NCBI GenBank assembly: GCA_000729835.1
Contig: JFHB01000213.1
Span: 1-52,664, forward strand
Direction: 5' to 3'
From: Atkinsonella hypoxylon
Taxonomy: Eukaryota; Ascomycota; Sordariomycetes; Hypocreales; Clavicipitaceae
DNA: 52,664 nucleotides
The stretch's first letter is position 1. Each line of letters begins with the position of its first letter. This document shows, piece after piece, positions 34,857 through 48,059 of the stretch. A model generated the notes under the pieces. That model saw nothing but the letters and a program-made list of their open reading frames with translations. It had not been told where the DNA came from and searched no databases. Both the position numbers and the translations under genes were made by a program.

Positions 34857-37800
34857 ATAGCACCAAAAGGAACAGGCAAGGGAAAGAGCACAAGCCCTAA
34901 AAGGGATAGTAGTTCTAGTACACCAGCTAATCCAGCTGCTGCTACTAGCTTTCCTAGTCCAGCAAGGTCCCCCCCTCAGCCAGTAGATTCCTCTTCTAAT
35001 GAAGAAGATTATACAGCTAAGAAGGCTCTAAAAGAAGCTAGATTAGCTTCTAAAAGAGTAGTGCAAGTCTATAATGTACAAGCTAACCTAAAAGCTTAAA
35101 TAGATAAGCAATAAGAGACCCTAAATAGATTCATTAGGTATAGTGAAGCAAAATAAAGCTAAAATAAAGGTAATATAGCTAATTTACTAAGTAAATTAGA
35201 TACTATAATTATATCTATAGGTAATCTCTCTATAGGGTCTCCTAAAGCAGATCCTATTACTTCTAGGACTTCTAAAGTCTCTTTTGAAGCCCCTAAACCT
35301 TCTAGTTCTAATAGTGCTACTTTTCTGCCTGCTTTTAATGAAGGCACTATAAAAGAGCTAAATAAGAAGGTCCACTCGATTCCAGAGGCTGCTAAGCTAA
35401 AAGGCCCTAAAAACTTTAAACAGTAGAAGCAAGCTTTAACTATTCAATTTAGGGCCCTAGGATTCCCTTAATTTATTAATAATCCTAGTATAGCTAGTAC
35501 GTTAGTAGATTTAGAGCAAGCTATTATCCTTATAATTATAAGAGATAGTTGCTAATCTAGACCTCAAGCTGCTATAAGCTAGCATAAGTCCCCTGTAGAT
35601 GCCTATAACGTTCTAGTTAGGCAGTATTCACAGAGTGCTGAAATACAACGTAGTACACTATATACTAGTTATTACAACTTATCGTTTTCGAACTATAAGG
35701 GATCTTTAGAGGCCTTTAATGCTGAATTTAATAATTTACTAGCTAGATTACAGCTCTATAGTGTAGCTATTAATTCTATTAACTAGGTAAATCATTATAT
35801 TAATGCTTTAAAGAAGACCTTCCCTAGCTGGGCTGAAAGGCAGCAATATTCTATTAGAGCTGCTAGAGCACAAGGTCTATCTGTAAAAATGCTGAATTTA
35901 CAGTTCCTTATAGCTAATTTATTAGAAGAACAAAGAGATAAAAGCTCCTCTATATCTAAGGCTCTTAGTTATAAAGCTTCTAATTCTAATAGTTCTAATA
36001 ATAATAAAGCTAACTAAAGAAAGAATCCTCCTAATCAGAAGAAGAATTCCGATTCTAATTCTAACAATTCTAATGCCTCTAAAGATACAGATAAAGCCTC
36101 TAAGAATAAAAAGAAGTAGAAGGGCCGAAGAAGAAGTAACAAAAATTCTAGGAATAAGGATAAAGAAGCTGCCTTTACTATAGGTTGTTATAACCTATCC
36201 ACTAGCAACTAGGATACTATAGAATCTAATGATTCTAGCAGTTCTAGTAGTAATAATTCTTACGATTTAGATATAGAATCCACTACTAGTGATACTAGTA
36301 CTACTAGTAATAATACCCCTTCTTTTAACTATTCTAATGGAATAATTAAAAACTCCTTACTATACAATACAGGTTCTACCTGTTATATAGTTAACAATAA
36401 AGCATTTCTTAGGACTTTTAAGCCTATAAAAAAGGGTAAAACCACGCCTATTGCTACTAGAGGAGGTCCTATTTATCCTAAAGGACAGGGAACTGCTGTA
36501 TTCTAGGTACTAGTTAGTATAAATCCAGCTAAATACAGGCCTTTAGCTCTAAAGGATGCTCTATATTGCCTAGGTTTAAATACCAACCTAATTAGTGGTC
36601 TAAAGCACTATTTAATAGGGAGCACTCTCCTTAGAAATTAGCTATTTCTAGCTAATAGAAGCTGCTGTAGGCTTCTAAATCCTAAAAAGCATGGTTTCTT
36701 TCTACAGCTTAAGGGGTAAGAGACCCCTAAAGTGTGTAAAAACCACGTAAATCTCTGTTATATAGGATTTACTAGCAATAGTTATAATAGCAGTTATAAT
36801 GCTAGTTATCCTATAGAGGTTTAAATCCCTTAACAGCCTAGTTTTAATCCTAAGGAATATAGCTGTATTGAGGAATTATCTGATTTTAAAGAAGAAGATA
36901 ATACTAATAACGATGTTATAGAGCTATTAGCCCTAGTTCCTAAACGGGCTCCTAGTTAGATTCCTTCTAATAACAGGGATTTAGAAGGTCTAAATCCTAA
37001 GTTGCTGGATATTAGAGGAAATAGCCGTCTAGATCCCTTAAACAAGGCCTATAGTTCTTAAGAGATCTAGCAAGATAGGGAGCAACAGGAAGCTAGCTCT
37101 AATAATAATTCTAGTAGTATAAATCCTACTGCTTCTTCTTCCTATAAGAAGCTCCTAGAATTAGCTGCTACTTAGCACGTTAGATTAGGGTATATAGGAC
37201 TCCCTTTACTAAAGAAGACTGCTTCTATTACTAAAGGTATTCCTGATTTTACAAAAATCAAGGAAAAGGATTTTAACTGCCTAGCTTGCAACTAAGCTAA
37301 AGCTGTTAGAAGACCTAGCAAGCATGCTATTCCTAACCCCCCTAGATGTTTAGATATTATAGAGGGAGATACCGTTAAAATAAAGCCTATACTGCACAAT
37401 AAGAGGCCTCTAGTTCTTTTTCTAATTAATAGAAAATTACAGTATAAGTAGTCTTTTAATCTAGCTAATAAAGAGGGTTCTACTCTCTATAGCTGTATTA
37501 AAGGCTTCTTTAAGGAATTAAAGAATTAGTATAACTGCTACCCTAAACACCTTTATTTTAATAGTAGTACAGAAATTAATACTAGGTTGTAAGCTTAGCT
37601 ATCTTCTAAGGGTATTTGCTTTAGCACCTCTTGCCCCTATATTTATAAATAGAATAGGCTAATAGAGAGAGCTATAAGGGTACTTCTAGACCGTTTACGT
37701 GCTACTCTACAGTGGTTACAATTACCTCTATATCTATAGTCTTACATCCTTCCTGCTATAGTGGATTTAGTTAATACTACTGCGAATAGTACTAAACCAC

Positions 37801-40085
37801 TAAGTCCTAAACAGCTATATCTAGCTAATTTAGAGCCTTCTAAGACCTATAAGCCTGATTTTACTAAAATAAGGGCTATAGGCTCCTATTGCGAAGTTCT
37901 AATTCCTTTAGAACAACAATCTAGGTTGCAGAAGCTAGCTAAAAGAACTATTCCTAGTAGACTTTTAGCTACACTAGGTTCTAATGTATATCTAATATAT
38001 ATCCCCTCTAAACGAGCTATTATAAAGACTAGCTTCGTTAAAATTATAGAAGGAATAGGTTCTATTTTACAGGGTATCCCTAAGGTTCCTATTAGTTCTA
38101 TAGTGGATAATCCTTCAGAGGGAGAAATCAATAACAAGCAGCAATTAGTGGATAATTATACTCCTAAGTATCCTTATCCTAGTCATCTGGATGTGCTGAA
38201 TCATCCACTAGAACCTATAGATTAAGCTCTTCTACTAAGCAACCCTATAGAAGCTGTAGAGGCCCCTAAAGCCCCTATATCTATAGAAGCCCCTTAGGCT
38301 AATATAGAACCTATAGAAGCTAAAGCTGAATCTATTGATGCTAATGCTATAGATTTAGATAGAGATATATTTTCCTTAATTAAGGATCTATGCTTTAAGG
38401 CAAGGACTAAAGCAGCTATTACTTCTAATAGTAATAAGGATGAACTTCCTAATACGTAGAAGCAAGCCCTAAAAAGCTCTGCTAAGCAGCATTAGATAGA
38501 AGCTACCTATAGCGAATTTAAGCAGCTATTAGCTGCTGGAACCTTTAAATTTATAGGGAAAGACTAAGTACCTAAGGGCCGAAGAGTTCTAAAGAATAGG
38601 CTTATTTATAGGCTTAAAAAGGATAAAGAAAATAATCCTATTAAATATAAGGCCCGCCTTGTTGCTAAGGGATTTATGCAAATAGAAGGTTAAGACTATC
38701 TAGAGACCTTTACTGTAACTAGTATTCCTTCTAGCTGGCGTATATTATTAGCTCTTGCAGCTTTTAATAACTAGGAAGTTAAGCAAATCGACTTTATAGG
38801 AGCGTTTTTAAATAGCAAGCTAAAGGAAGCTATTTATATAGAAATCCTAGATAGATTCGTTAAATTTGCAGAAGCAACGCTATTAGTAGCTAAGCTACTA
38901 AAAAGCTGTAATTACAAGCCCTCTAAAGAGCAAGTAATTAAGCTAGAAAAATCCCTCTATAGTTTAAAGCAAATTCCTAGAGAATAGCAGCAAATTCTAA
39001 CAGAATTACTTCAAAAGCATAGATTTAAACCTCTTATATTAGACCTAGCAATCTTTTATAACCTAGCTACATCTATATATATTGCTACTTACATAGATAA
39101 CTGTCTTCTAATTGGTCTAAATCTAAGCTATATCAACAAGCTAAAGAAGCTATTATATAAAGCTTATCCAATAGAAGATAGGGGACTAGCAGAATTCTTT
39201 CTAGGTGTATAAATCACCTGTAATAGGTCTAAAAGGTCTATTAAAATCTACTAATCTTAATACATCCTTGAAGCCCTAGAGAGATTTAAAATACTAGATA
39301 CTAAGCTAGCTTCTATCCCTATACAGCCAGGAATTCTAAAGCAACTAGTTATAAAACTTCTCTTAAAATCCGATTATAAGCTTTATTAGAACATAATAGG
39401 CACTATAATGTACCTAATGTTGCTAACTAGGGCTAATATTGCTTTTTCTGTTCAGTGGCTATCAACCTTTCTAGCTAAGCCCTATATAGAGCACTTAAAC
39501 GCCTCTAAGCACCTCCTAAGGTACTTAAGTGGTACTAGAAGCTTTACTATTATTTATAAGCATTCTATACCACTAGGGTCCTCTTCTAAAGCTTCTAGCT
39601 CTAAAGAAGTACTTAAGACCCTCCTTAGTTATTGCGATAGCGATTTTGCTAGTGATAAAACCTCTTCTAAATCAACCTATACTTATCTATATAAGCTAGC
39701 TAGTGGACCTATTAGCTAGAAATTAAAGAAAGCTAGTACTATTGCTCTTTCTACATTAGAAGTAGAATCTAATGTATTATCTAAAGCTATAAGGGAATTA
39801 GAGTAGCTCTACAGCCTTTTTAAGGAGATAAAGCTACCTTTAACCCCTCCTATTCCTATTAGGTGTAATAATTAAGGCGCTATAGTTACTGCTTACAACC
39901 TAACGTTATATAGTAGGACTAAGCACACCCTTTTGAAGTTTAACTACATTAGGGAAAAGATTTGTAAAGGTATAGCTAAGGTTAGTTATATTAATACAAA
40001 TTAGATGCTAGCAGATAGCCTAACTAAGCCTCTTGCTATTTAAAAGCATTAACAATTTATTAAGTTACTAGAGCTTTCTAGCTAG
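34857..40085 (+). pseudogene. gag-pol: C2 gag-pol polyprotein, RIP-inactivated
   Basis: One frame of 1743 codons with no net frameshift, from ATA-GCA (ATG lost by G-to-A change) to TAG at 40083. Gag occupies codons 1-490 or so: a Ser/Pro-rich start, capsid-like middle, and basic Asn/Ser/Lys tail without a CCHC knuckle. Protease: the Asp-Thr-Gly site reads Asn-Thr-Gly at codon 504. Pre-integrase zinc region: one His became Tyr at 779, while Cys 808 and 811 remain. Integrase: the second catalytic Asp is Asn at 902, while a Leu-Ile-Glu-Arg with the expected Glu is kept. RT starts near codon 1229, with active site Tyr-Ile-Asp-Asn at 1412-1415. RNase H keeps Cys-Asp-Ser-Asp at 1593-1596. Integrase before RT makes it Ty1/copia. 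Many TAA/TAG codons block translation. Confidence 0.95.
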
Positions 40086-40327
40086 CTTATAAAAGCAATA
40101 AAAACACTTAAAAAATCGAAAAGCAACAAAAAAACAGTTAAAAATCGAAAACAACAAAAACAATTAACAACAACTAGTTATATTTAACTATAACTACTCT
40201 GGAATTGCTGGAATTAGTTATGTTATTTAGTTCTGTTATTAGTACTGTATTTCGTTAGTTAATTCTAACTTAGATATCCTTTAAAGGAGCTAAGTTGCTT
40301 ATAGAACTAGTTCCTTCTTACATTTCT

Positions 40328-40335
40328 AGAGGGAG
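40328..40335 (+). other. Polypurine tract of C2
   Basis: AGAGGGAG abuts the 3' LTR. It is the usual primer position for plus-strand synthesis and is the same in C1. Confidence 0.75.
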
Positions 40336-41030
40336 TGTTAAAAATAAGCTACCCTATATAGCCTATTTTTATGCCTACTAGTTGCTCTATTACGTAACCC
40401 TTATTAGGTCTTATTACGTTAATTTTTAGTAGAGATATCGCTGTTACTAGATGTAAAACATCTAGAATTAACTAAGGCAAAGTTGCCTAACCTATAGTTA
40501 ACTTTAACTGCGATTTTCTCTACAACTAGCAATAGTAGAAATTTAAGAAGTATACTATTTAAAAGCTAAGAATTAGGGCTATCTAATAGTATAATTGTTA
40601 GATAGAGTTGCTTATAAGGGTTGCTTATTATTAGTAGAATTTATTAAATTGTGCACATAAGCGTCTCGTTTGTATAGCCGTAAGTCGATTTTTTTGTTTT
40701 TATATAGTAAATCTTTTTGCGGAAATTATAAAGTAGCCTATAAGCCCCTTCTAGCGACTACAGCTCGCCAATATAGTTAGAGGGTCTATAAGGGACTGGA
40801 AAGATTTAAGATTCTACCCTCACTAAGTTTGTTACAGCGCTCTCAATATAAAGATACTACTATTACAGTTATCTATTGCCTCTACGTGATCTATACTATA
40901 CACTACAGCTTAATTTAGGCCGCTGCTGCTTCTACTACGTGATAATTGCTAGGAGCAATTACAGGTGCTAAATCTAAGAGACCACTACCCTCTTAGATAT
41001 CTAGTCCTGTAATCCCTATTATTTTCAATA
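40336..41030 (+). repeat. 3' LTR of C2
   Basis: 695 bp, same length as the 5' LTR. The inner start is mutated (for example CACGTGACCC has become TACGTAACCC) and the outer end is better kept. Confidence 0.96.
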
Positions 41031-41035
41031 GATAT

Positions 41036-41279
41036 CTTCACAATTGCTTAGTTACTAAGTTATATTTACTTATAACGACGTTTTAGTTTAACTAATTGTT
41101 AATATCGAACTCCTAAGGAATTAAATTACTAGCTAGAACCCTTAGCAGCTAACGCTACAGAATTTAACTCCCTTAACTATCTTAGAACTTAGCTAGAAGC
41201 TAGCTAAATCCCTCTATCTTTATACTAATTCTGTTACACCTACTTTCTCTTTCTATACTACTTAATCTTATCTAATATA
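41036..41279 (+). other. Z leader, second part, with hairpin copy 2
   Basis: The remainder of the Z leader after C2, with the RIP-mutated copy of the hairpin unit at 41128-41154 (core ACCCTTAGC, then GCTAACGC). No coding frame. Confidence 0.65.
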
Positions 41280-44200
41280 ATAAGTTTACAACAACCCTAG
41301 GTAGATTTATAAGAATTTAAGCAATAACTACAATTTAATAAGCTTCTAGAATAACTTTAAAAGTATTAGAAACTTCTATTAATAGATTAGAACTTAATAT
41401 ATAAAATTAACCTAGAAACTGCTACTACTACTAATCTAAACAATAGAATTGCCTTTACAATTAACCTTTATAAAGATTAAAGATTTAGAGATTAGGAATA
41501 ATAGAAGAACTTTAAATTTAACTTCTATAACTAGAATAAAGACCTATTTTAAAGAGCTTCTACTTTAATTATTAAAGCGTTATATAATTTACTATATAAA
41601 TATAGAGTCTATATAGGTAGAAGCAGCAGCTAAATTGCTAATTCCCTTAAAAGAGTACTATAGAAAGAGGAATAATCTATATAGCTAGAAGAAGAGATTA
41701 ATAAATAAGTAGCATTAGGTAAATTCCACTTAAATCTACACCTAGATGTAGAACCTATATCTATAGTAAAGAAGCCTTAATCTTCTTTATAGAACCCTTC
41801 TTCTATACCTCTAGCACTCTCCTTATTACTTTCGTTAAGTATACCTAGCAATCTAATAGGTATATTAGCAGAAATACTACCTTCTCTCTCTTTACTATAG
41901 AATATAAGATTTCTTCTGCTTCTAGCAGTATAACTGTTACTTCCTTCTATAATAGATCCTTTTTAAACTAATATAAAGAAAGTTCTTAACCTTATAAAGA
42001 TCTATAAGGAAAGCAATAAATATAGCAGCAATATATTCGATTTTATTATACTAAAAGTAGTTATCCTTAAAGACCTATACTAACAACTTAATTTCTTAGA
42101 ACTAGCAATAATAAAGGTATTTCTAGTAATACTAATAGGTAAAGTACGTAAATTCTACCTTATAATAATTGCAATAAATATAAGGATAAATTACACTTTT
42201 AACTAAATAGTTAAAATTGTTAAACAACACTTTAAGACCTTAACTAATAAGCAGTTCTATTGTTAAAGATAGAACAGTATTACGTTATGCAATATAATTG
42301 CTAAGAACCCTAATAAATCTATACTTAACTGCCTTAATATAATAATCTAGAACCTTTAAGATATTTATAACAGCCTTTTTAACTCTCTTATAGATAATTC
42401 TAAACTTATTAAATAGACCCTTTAAGCAGTTAGAGGTATCTCTAAATATAGCTAAGCTAAATTTACAACTAACGCAACATTTTAAGAGCTTATTAGCAAC
42501 CTATAAAAGTTAATTAGTATTGCAGAAGCACAGAAGAAAATTAGCTAATTTTACATTAGATTTAACTAACTTAATATTAATAATAAAGCCCTCTATATAG
42601 ACTGTTAATATTAACGTTTAAGAGACCCTAGCTGTAGCAGAAGTAAGACCTAAAAATAACGCTACTTTATCTATAAAAAAGAAGGATATTAGTTAATAAA
42701 GTATAGTAAAAAAGAGCGTAAAGAAGCACAGTAAAGATAGTAGAATAACAAGAAGTATAGAACCTCTCCTTTAGACAGTAAATTTAGAGCCTATCTATAG
42801 GCTTATAAAGAACTAAGTAAACCTATATAGAATAACAGTTCTAATAATGCTTAGGATATAAGTAAGGCATTTATTAAAGAATCTAATACAGCTAATAAAG
42901 GAAAAGCTCCTTAGCTAATAATTATATAATTCTTTACTAATGCTGCAACTATAGATAATAAAGCTATCTTCTAGAACCTTAAGGAAGAAGCCTACTAGTA
43001 TACTCTATATAAGGAAGACCTATTTACAGAAGATTAATTAAATTCTATAGATCCCTTATTATATTTATTATCCTATATATTAGAAGAACGTTACTCTAGT
43101 AAGATATTTAGAGGCATCTTGCTTAACACTAAAGCAGCAGAAGTATTAACAGCTAGAATTAACTAAGCACAGGCACTAGTAAAGAAAATGCCTTTATTAA
43201 AGATAAATTTATTTAATTAACACTATATAATTACATTTAGCGCAGGATTAGCAACTTTAATAGGCTTTATTATAGTTTTAATAGTCTTTAGCCTAATTAC
43301 ATTCTACGTAATTAATATAAGCACCCTGTTCCTATATAGCATTAATAATATAGATAAGATATATATAAAGCTTAACAACCTTAAAAACGTACTAATTTAA
43401 GGTAATTAAAAGGTTTCTATTATCTAGAAATAAGGACATCTATAGTAAACTCTAGAAGCTATAGAAGCAGCTATATTCTTCTTGTTAGAAAAGTAAATCT
43501 GTTAACTTTATCGTTAATTTAGGCATCTCTTTATACAACAATTAACGAAGATTCTATAACGTATAAGCAAAGATATTAGTAACAATAACGCTATTAACAG
43601 AATTATATAAGTTTGCTACTACTGCTAACTTAACAGTAAATTACCTAGTTAATTCCGATTTACATTAAAAGATAACTATAATTTTAACTATAAAATTATT
43701 GTTAATATTATATATCTAGACAGCAGCTCTATTCTTTATATTATTAATTCTACAACCTTATTCTAGGCAGCCTACTTTCTAGAACCCTAAAAGCAGAAAG
43801 CATAAGATATCTAGAATGCATTAAAAGAATACTAGATTAATACCTATTTAGGTCCTTCTAACTAGATAGTTTACAATACTAGAAAGAACTTTATATCTAC
43901 TAAATTCCGCTATTATATATAAATGTTGTCTATTAATGTTAATAAAGTTCCTATTAAATCCTATAATAGCATTAGTAAAGTTAAATAGTACTATAGCCTA
44001 TTACAAAGAGCTTACAACATTATTAACAATAAATTAGGCACTAATACTAGTATTATAAAGGATTAAAAGCTTTAGATAGCTGTTAAAGCTGTTAATAATT
44101 CTGCTGGACTTAACAGTCTTATGCCTATATTATTAGTCTTTAGTTCCTACCTCTATATAATAGATAATTTACCTTTAAGCCTTTCTGTAATATAATAAGC

Positions 44201-46451
44201 TTTAATTCTACGTAAAGCCACTAATAAAGCCTAAAAGTGCTTAGTATAAAGATAAATTTACAATGCTCTTACCTCCTGTAACAGCTTAAATATAATACCT
44301 ATATATTTACTGCCCCTATAGTTAGAAGTGTATATATAGCGTAAAAAAGAAGGCTAGTAAGGCCCCTATAAGCTGCTTGCTATAGATAGCAAGAAGTGCA
44401 CTATACAAATGCCTTACAGCCTTATTCGTTTTTATATAACTATTATAAAACCCTACTACTATAATAACAATAAATCTAACAATTATTCTACTGTTTCTAA
44501 CGTTACACCTAATAAAAGCAATATAGAATCCCTACCTAAAAGCAATTCTATTCTACTAAAGAAGAGAAGAAGACCCCTAAAGGTAAAACAACTAATTAAT
44601 CTAAACCTAATATAGAAAAGAGGTTCTAGAAGACTAAGAAAGAACTCTCTTTCTATTCTAATTAATTCTATATAAAATTCCTCTACTTTTAACAATAAAT
44701 TAAATAGATATATTACTGTTTCTAGCCTAACTATTAGTAGTCCTTATAATCTTAATCCTAGTAGTAATATTAATTCTACTTATATATTACTGTATAAATC
44801 TAGCAATAAAATTTTCCTTTCTGCAAAAGAAACAGTAGACTATAACTTAGCTGTATAACTAAGGAAAAATAATAAGATTACAGCAAAAGGTGCTCTATTT
44901 AAGGCATTTAACTAAGCTAAAATTAACGCACTATTAGCTAAAGATATCTTCTAATTTATTAAATTTAACTCTACTATATATAATAACTATATCTTTAAAT
45001 CTTATATAGTTTAAGAAGTTAAAGGAAAAGGAACTATATTACTATATAAGAAGTTAAGACTAGTTATTTAAGGATATAACAACAGCAATAAATTATTAAT
45101 TTTAACGCAATCTCTAACAATTTAATAAGCTAGTTAACGCTTAATTATAGCACTAGCTCTATCTCTCTAAAAACGCAATATTGTCTTATAGATCTACAAT
45201 ATTATATAAGCTTATATACAATTTAACACTAATTTAAACAGATTAATTATTGTATAACTTCCTAACTAAATTAAACACCTATATCCCTACAATACAGTAA
45301 TAAAAGTAATTAAGCCTCTATATAGAATTGCTAAAGTAGGTATACATTAGTAGTTTATATACTTCTGCTACTACTGTAATAATTTAAGTATAGTTACGTT
45401 AATATATAACCCCTGCTTACTAATATTAAATAATAAGAATTACTTTAGAATTATTAAAATATAGACTAATAATACGCTAGAACTAAGCAATAGAACCTTC
45501 TTTAACTATAAGGAATCTAAACTATAGAAGGCTAATTTTACTGTAAAACTAAAGTAAAGCCTAACAGCAGAAATGCTACTAATTTTTAACGAATATATAT
45601 TAACTAAATCTAATAATAGCACTTTAACTCTTCGCTAGAAAGGTTAAAGCAAGAGGATTTAACCTATTAATACTACTAGTGTTAATATAGATTTAATAAA
45701 ACAATAGTACATTAAGCAATAAGCCTACAGCGTATATATTGCTATAATCTATTAACTAGAAGCTGTATTTAACCTTTCTATTGCTATATAACAGCAAGAT
45801 ATTACAATTAATAATATTAAACAACTAAATAAGAGGCTTTAATAGTAAATTAACAACTAAACCTATAGATTATAATACATCTTAATAGACCTTCTCTTTA
45901 CTAAATTGTATATATTTATTAATAGATCCTTTATAAACAATAAAGATTTAAGCTTCTAGATAGAATATATAATTATTCTAGGCAATAAAGGAGCTTATAA
46001 AGAGAACGCTAAATTTATAATAAAAGGCAATATTATTATATATAGCTCTATTAAAAGCAAGAGAGTTATAAGGAGCGCGCTTACATTAGAACTATACAGT
46101 ATAGTGTAAGGCGTAGATATATTGTATGCTATTAGTACTACGTTAAATATAGTAATAAAGCAGCTACAGATACTGCTAATTCCACTAGTAGTCTGTATAG
46201 ATTTATTCTTATTGTATAAATGCCTTATAAAGCTTAGTATAATAAAGGAAAAGAGATTAATAATTAACATTATAGCACTACATTAATTATATAAAAGGCG
46301 TAAAATCGATAAAATCCATTAGATTAACAGTAAAGATAATATCGCTAATTTAATAACAAAAGTAACGCTAAATAAGACTCTTAAATCCTTTATTAACAAC
46401 AATAAGGCTAATATATAGGTAGAAGGCTAAGTAAAGAGACCTACAAATTAA
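41280..46451 (+). pseudogene. gag-pol: Z gag-pol polyprotein, RIP-inactivated
   Basis: One frame of about 1724 codons, from ATA (41280, probable ATG) to TAA at 46449. The gag knuckle has all four metal ligands changed to Tyr (codons 462, 465, 470, 475). Protease: Asp-Thr-Gly reads Asn-Thr-Lys at 616. Integrase lies around 43600-44300, followed by the Met-Pro-Tyr and Lys-Pro-Tyr-Tyr region typical of fungal copia polyproteins (open piece 44409-44615). RT has Gln-Thr-Asp-Asp changed to stop-Thr-Asn-Asn (Asn 1397 and 1398; 45468-45473). The RNase H region runs to about 46400. The Gln-Thr-Asp-Asp form of the active site places it in a copia lineage different from C. It is uninterrupted by insertions but has dense TAA/TAG codons. 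Confidence 0.9.
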
Positions 46452-46557
46452 TGCAGAAGGATATTAGATTTATTGTTGTTTATTCCTTTAATCTATTTTA
46501 TTATTACTGTAACTGTTAGAGTCGCTCTACTAGCACAATAAAAAGAGAGACTGCTAG

Positions 46558-46872
46558 TGTTAGAATCGTTATAACTCTATTGTGCAATTCTAGCACCTGC
46601 GTAGGTAGATACAACTGCTAATTAGTTGCACCTACACACTAGTCCCTACTTACATTAGGGTCGCTAATACCCCTTAATTCCCCCTTAATACAACACTATG
46701 CCTAAGGTATATAAGGCATCCAACGGGGTATATAACGTAGCCTCTTTTGCTAGTTAGATACAACTCCTAGATAACCGAATTTAAACCTCTTTAATGTGAA
46801 TACTAGTGCACTAGTGAATTAGTTATAGGACTGACTCGAAGGAGTATAAATTAGACCCTTGGTCTATTGACA
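46558..46872 (+). repeat. 3' LTR of Z
   Basis: 315 bp. The start (inner) is RIP-mutated and the end (outer, from about 46720) is preserved, the mirror of the 5' LTR. Confidence 0.96.
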
Positions 46873-48059
46873 GTTACTAAATACTTAATCTTAGTCTTTT
46901 TTAGTATCTTAGCTTTTCTTAGCTTTACTATTATTATATTGCTTTAATAGATTCTTTAGAAATTATAGTAACTTCTATTCTTTTAGAAAAGTACTAAGGT
47001 ATTTAAAGTATCTCTATATTATATAGTTTCCTTTACTTAAGAGCTACTTTTAACCTTACTTCTAGTTCTAGTTGTTTTTTAGAGGTAAGTAAGAATTAAA
47101 AGCCCTTTACTTATAATCCTTAAGCTAGAAGCCTTATTAGGTATAGTATTATCTATTATATTTATCCTAAGTCTTAGGTATAGTTTCTATTTTTTAGGCT
47201 AAGTATTGTTGCTCTACTTAAAGAGCAGTAATTTTATTATTTAATTCTCTCTATAATTTACTAATTTTATTAATTAATTCTTCTTTAATTCTACTAATTT
47301 ACCTACTAATTTCTATAGAAAAACCTATAAGCTATTTTAGTAAAAGGTTCTCTTTTTTAAGTAGCTTTACTACTTTCTCTACTTTATACCTTAGCCTAAA
47401 GGTATAAAACCTTTAGTAAGCCTATAAAAGTAGTAAGATTTTAGTTAGTTCTTTAATTAATAAGTTCTTTTTAATAGTTTAAGGTATATTTAATAGATTT
47501 AAGTCCTTAGTAAGTAGTATAAATCTAGATCTTTATACTTACTTTCCTTTAATATTCTAGGTAGAACTAGTACTAGCTTTATAGATAGTACCTCTTAAGC
47601 TATTAGATTTAAATAATTAAGTTTTAGCTTTTCCTTTTAGTATTACTATTAGTAAATCTATAAAGAGTTTAGTAGATTTAGCCTTATTAATAATTCTATT
47701 AACCTACCTCTATACCTACTATACTATAGAAGTATTAATAGTATTCTAGTAAGAAAGTAGCTTTATTAGCTTAAGTTAGTTATATAATTTAAGCTATTTA
47801 TTAATAAATTTATAGTAAGTAAGATAAAGTAGTAAGCTTCTTTTTTCCTAAGGTATAAAATCCCTTTTTTAAATCTAGAAATTTAGATTTTAGCAGTAAA
47901 ATTTATAGAATTAATATATAGTTTTAAGTTCTTTATTAGTAAAAGAAATATAATTTCTTCTATTAAGTTTCTTCTAAAGTTACTTTATCTTAAATATTAT
48001 AATTTTAGCTTTTTAAGCTTAAGAAGAGTTAGCAACAATTAGAAGCAATTACTACTACT
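46873..48059 (-). pseudogene. gag: XA gag, N-terminal part
   Basis: The minus-strand frame is collinear with X1 gag, with many TAA/TAG codons. The protein would have formed the particle shell. It is Lys/Leu-rich with coiled-coil character and has no recognised zinc motif. The frame continues at 32724. Confidence 0.8.

Larger units (their letters stand above)
33199..41030 (+). mobile_element. C2: complete, uninterrupted Ty1/copia element (7832 bp)
   Basis: 695-bp LTRs, half-tRNA primer-binding site, long leader, one gag-pol frame of 1743 codons, polypurine tract and a GATAT duplication. It is the best-preserved element in the window. Long open pieces remain (37761-38225 and 39408-39719). It is the reference for C1 and C3. 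Confidence 0.97.
32725..46872 (+). mobile_element. Z: complete Ty1/copia element, interrupted by C2
   Basis: 315-bp LTRs at 32725-33039 and 46558-46872, starting TGTT and ending GACA. Without C2 and one target-site copy it is about 6.3 kb. Order: LTR, leader with a duplicated hairpin, single gag-pol frame (gag, protease, integrase, RT, RNase H), purine-rich AAAAAGAGAGA, LTR. It inserted in XA; C2 then entered its leader, so gag-pol itself is unbroken by insertion but dead by point mutation. Confidence 0.95.

Noticed and set aside
44483..46270. Minus-strand frames 44483-44695 and 45995-46270
   Set aside because: Antisense to the Z pol frame, which has recognisable RT and RNase H motifs on the plus strand.
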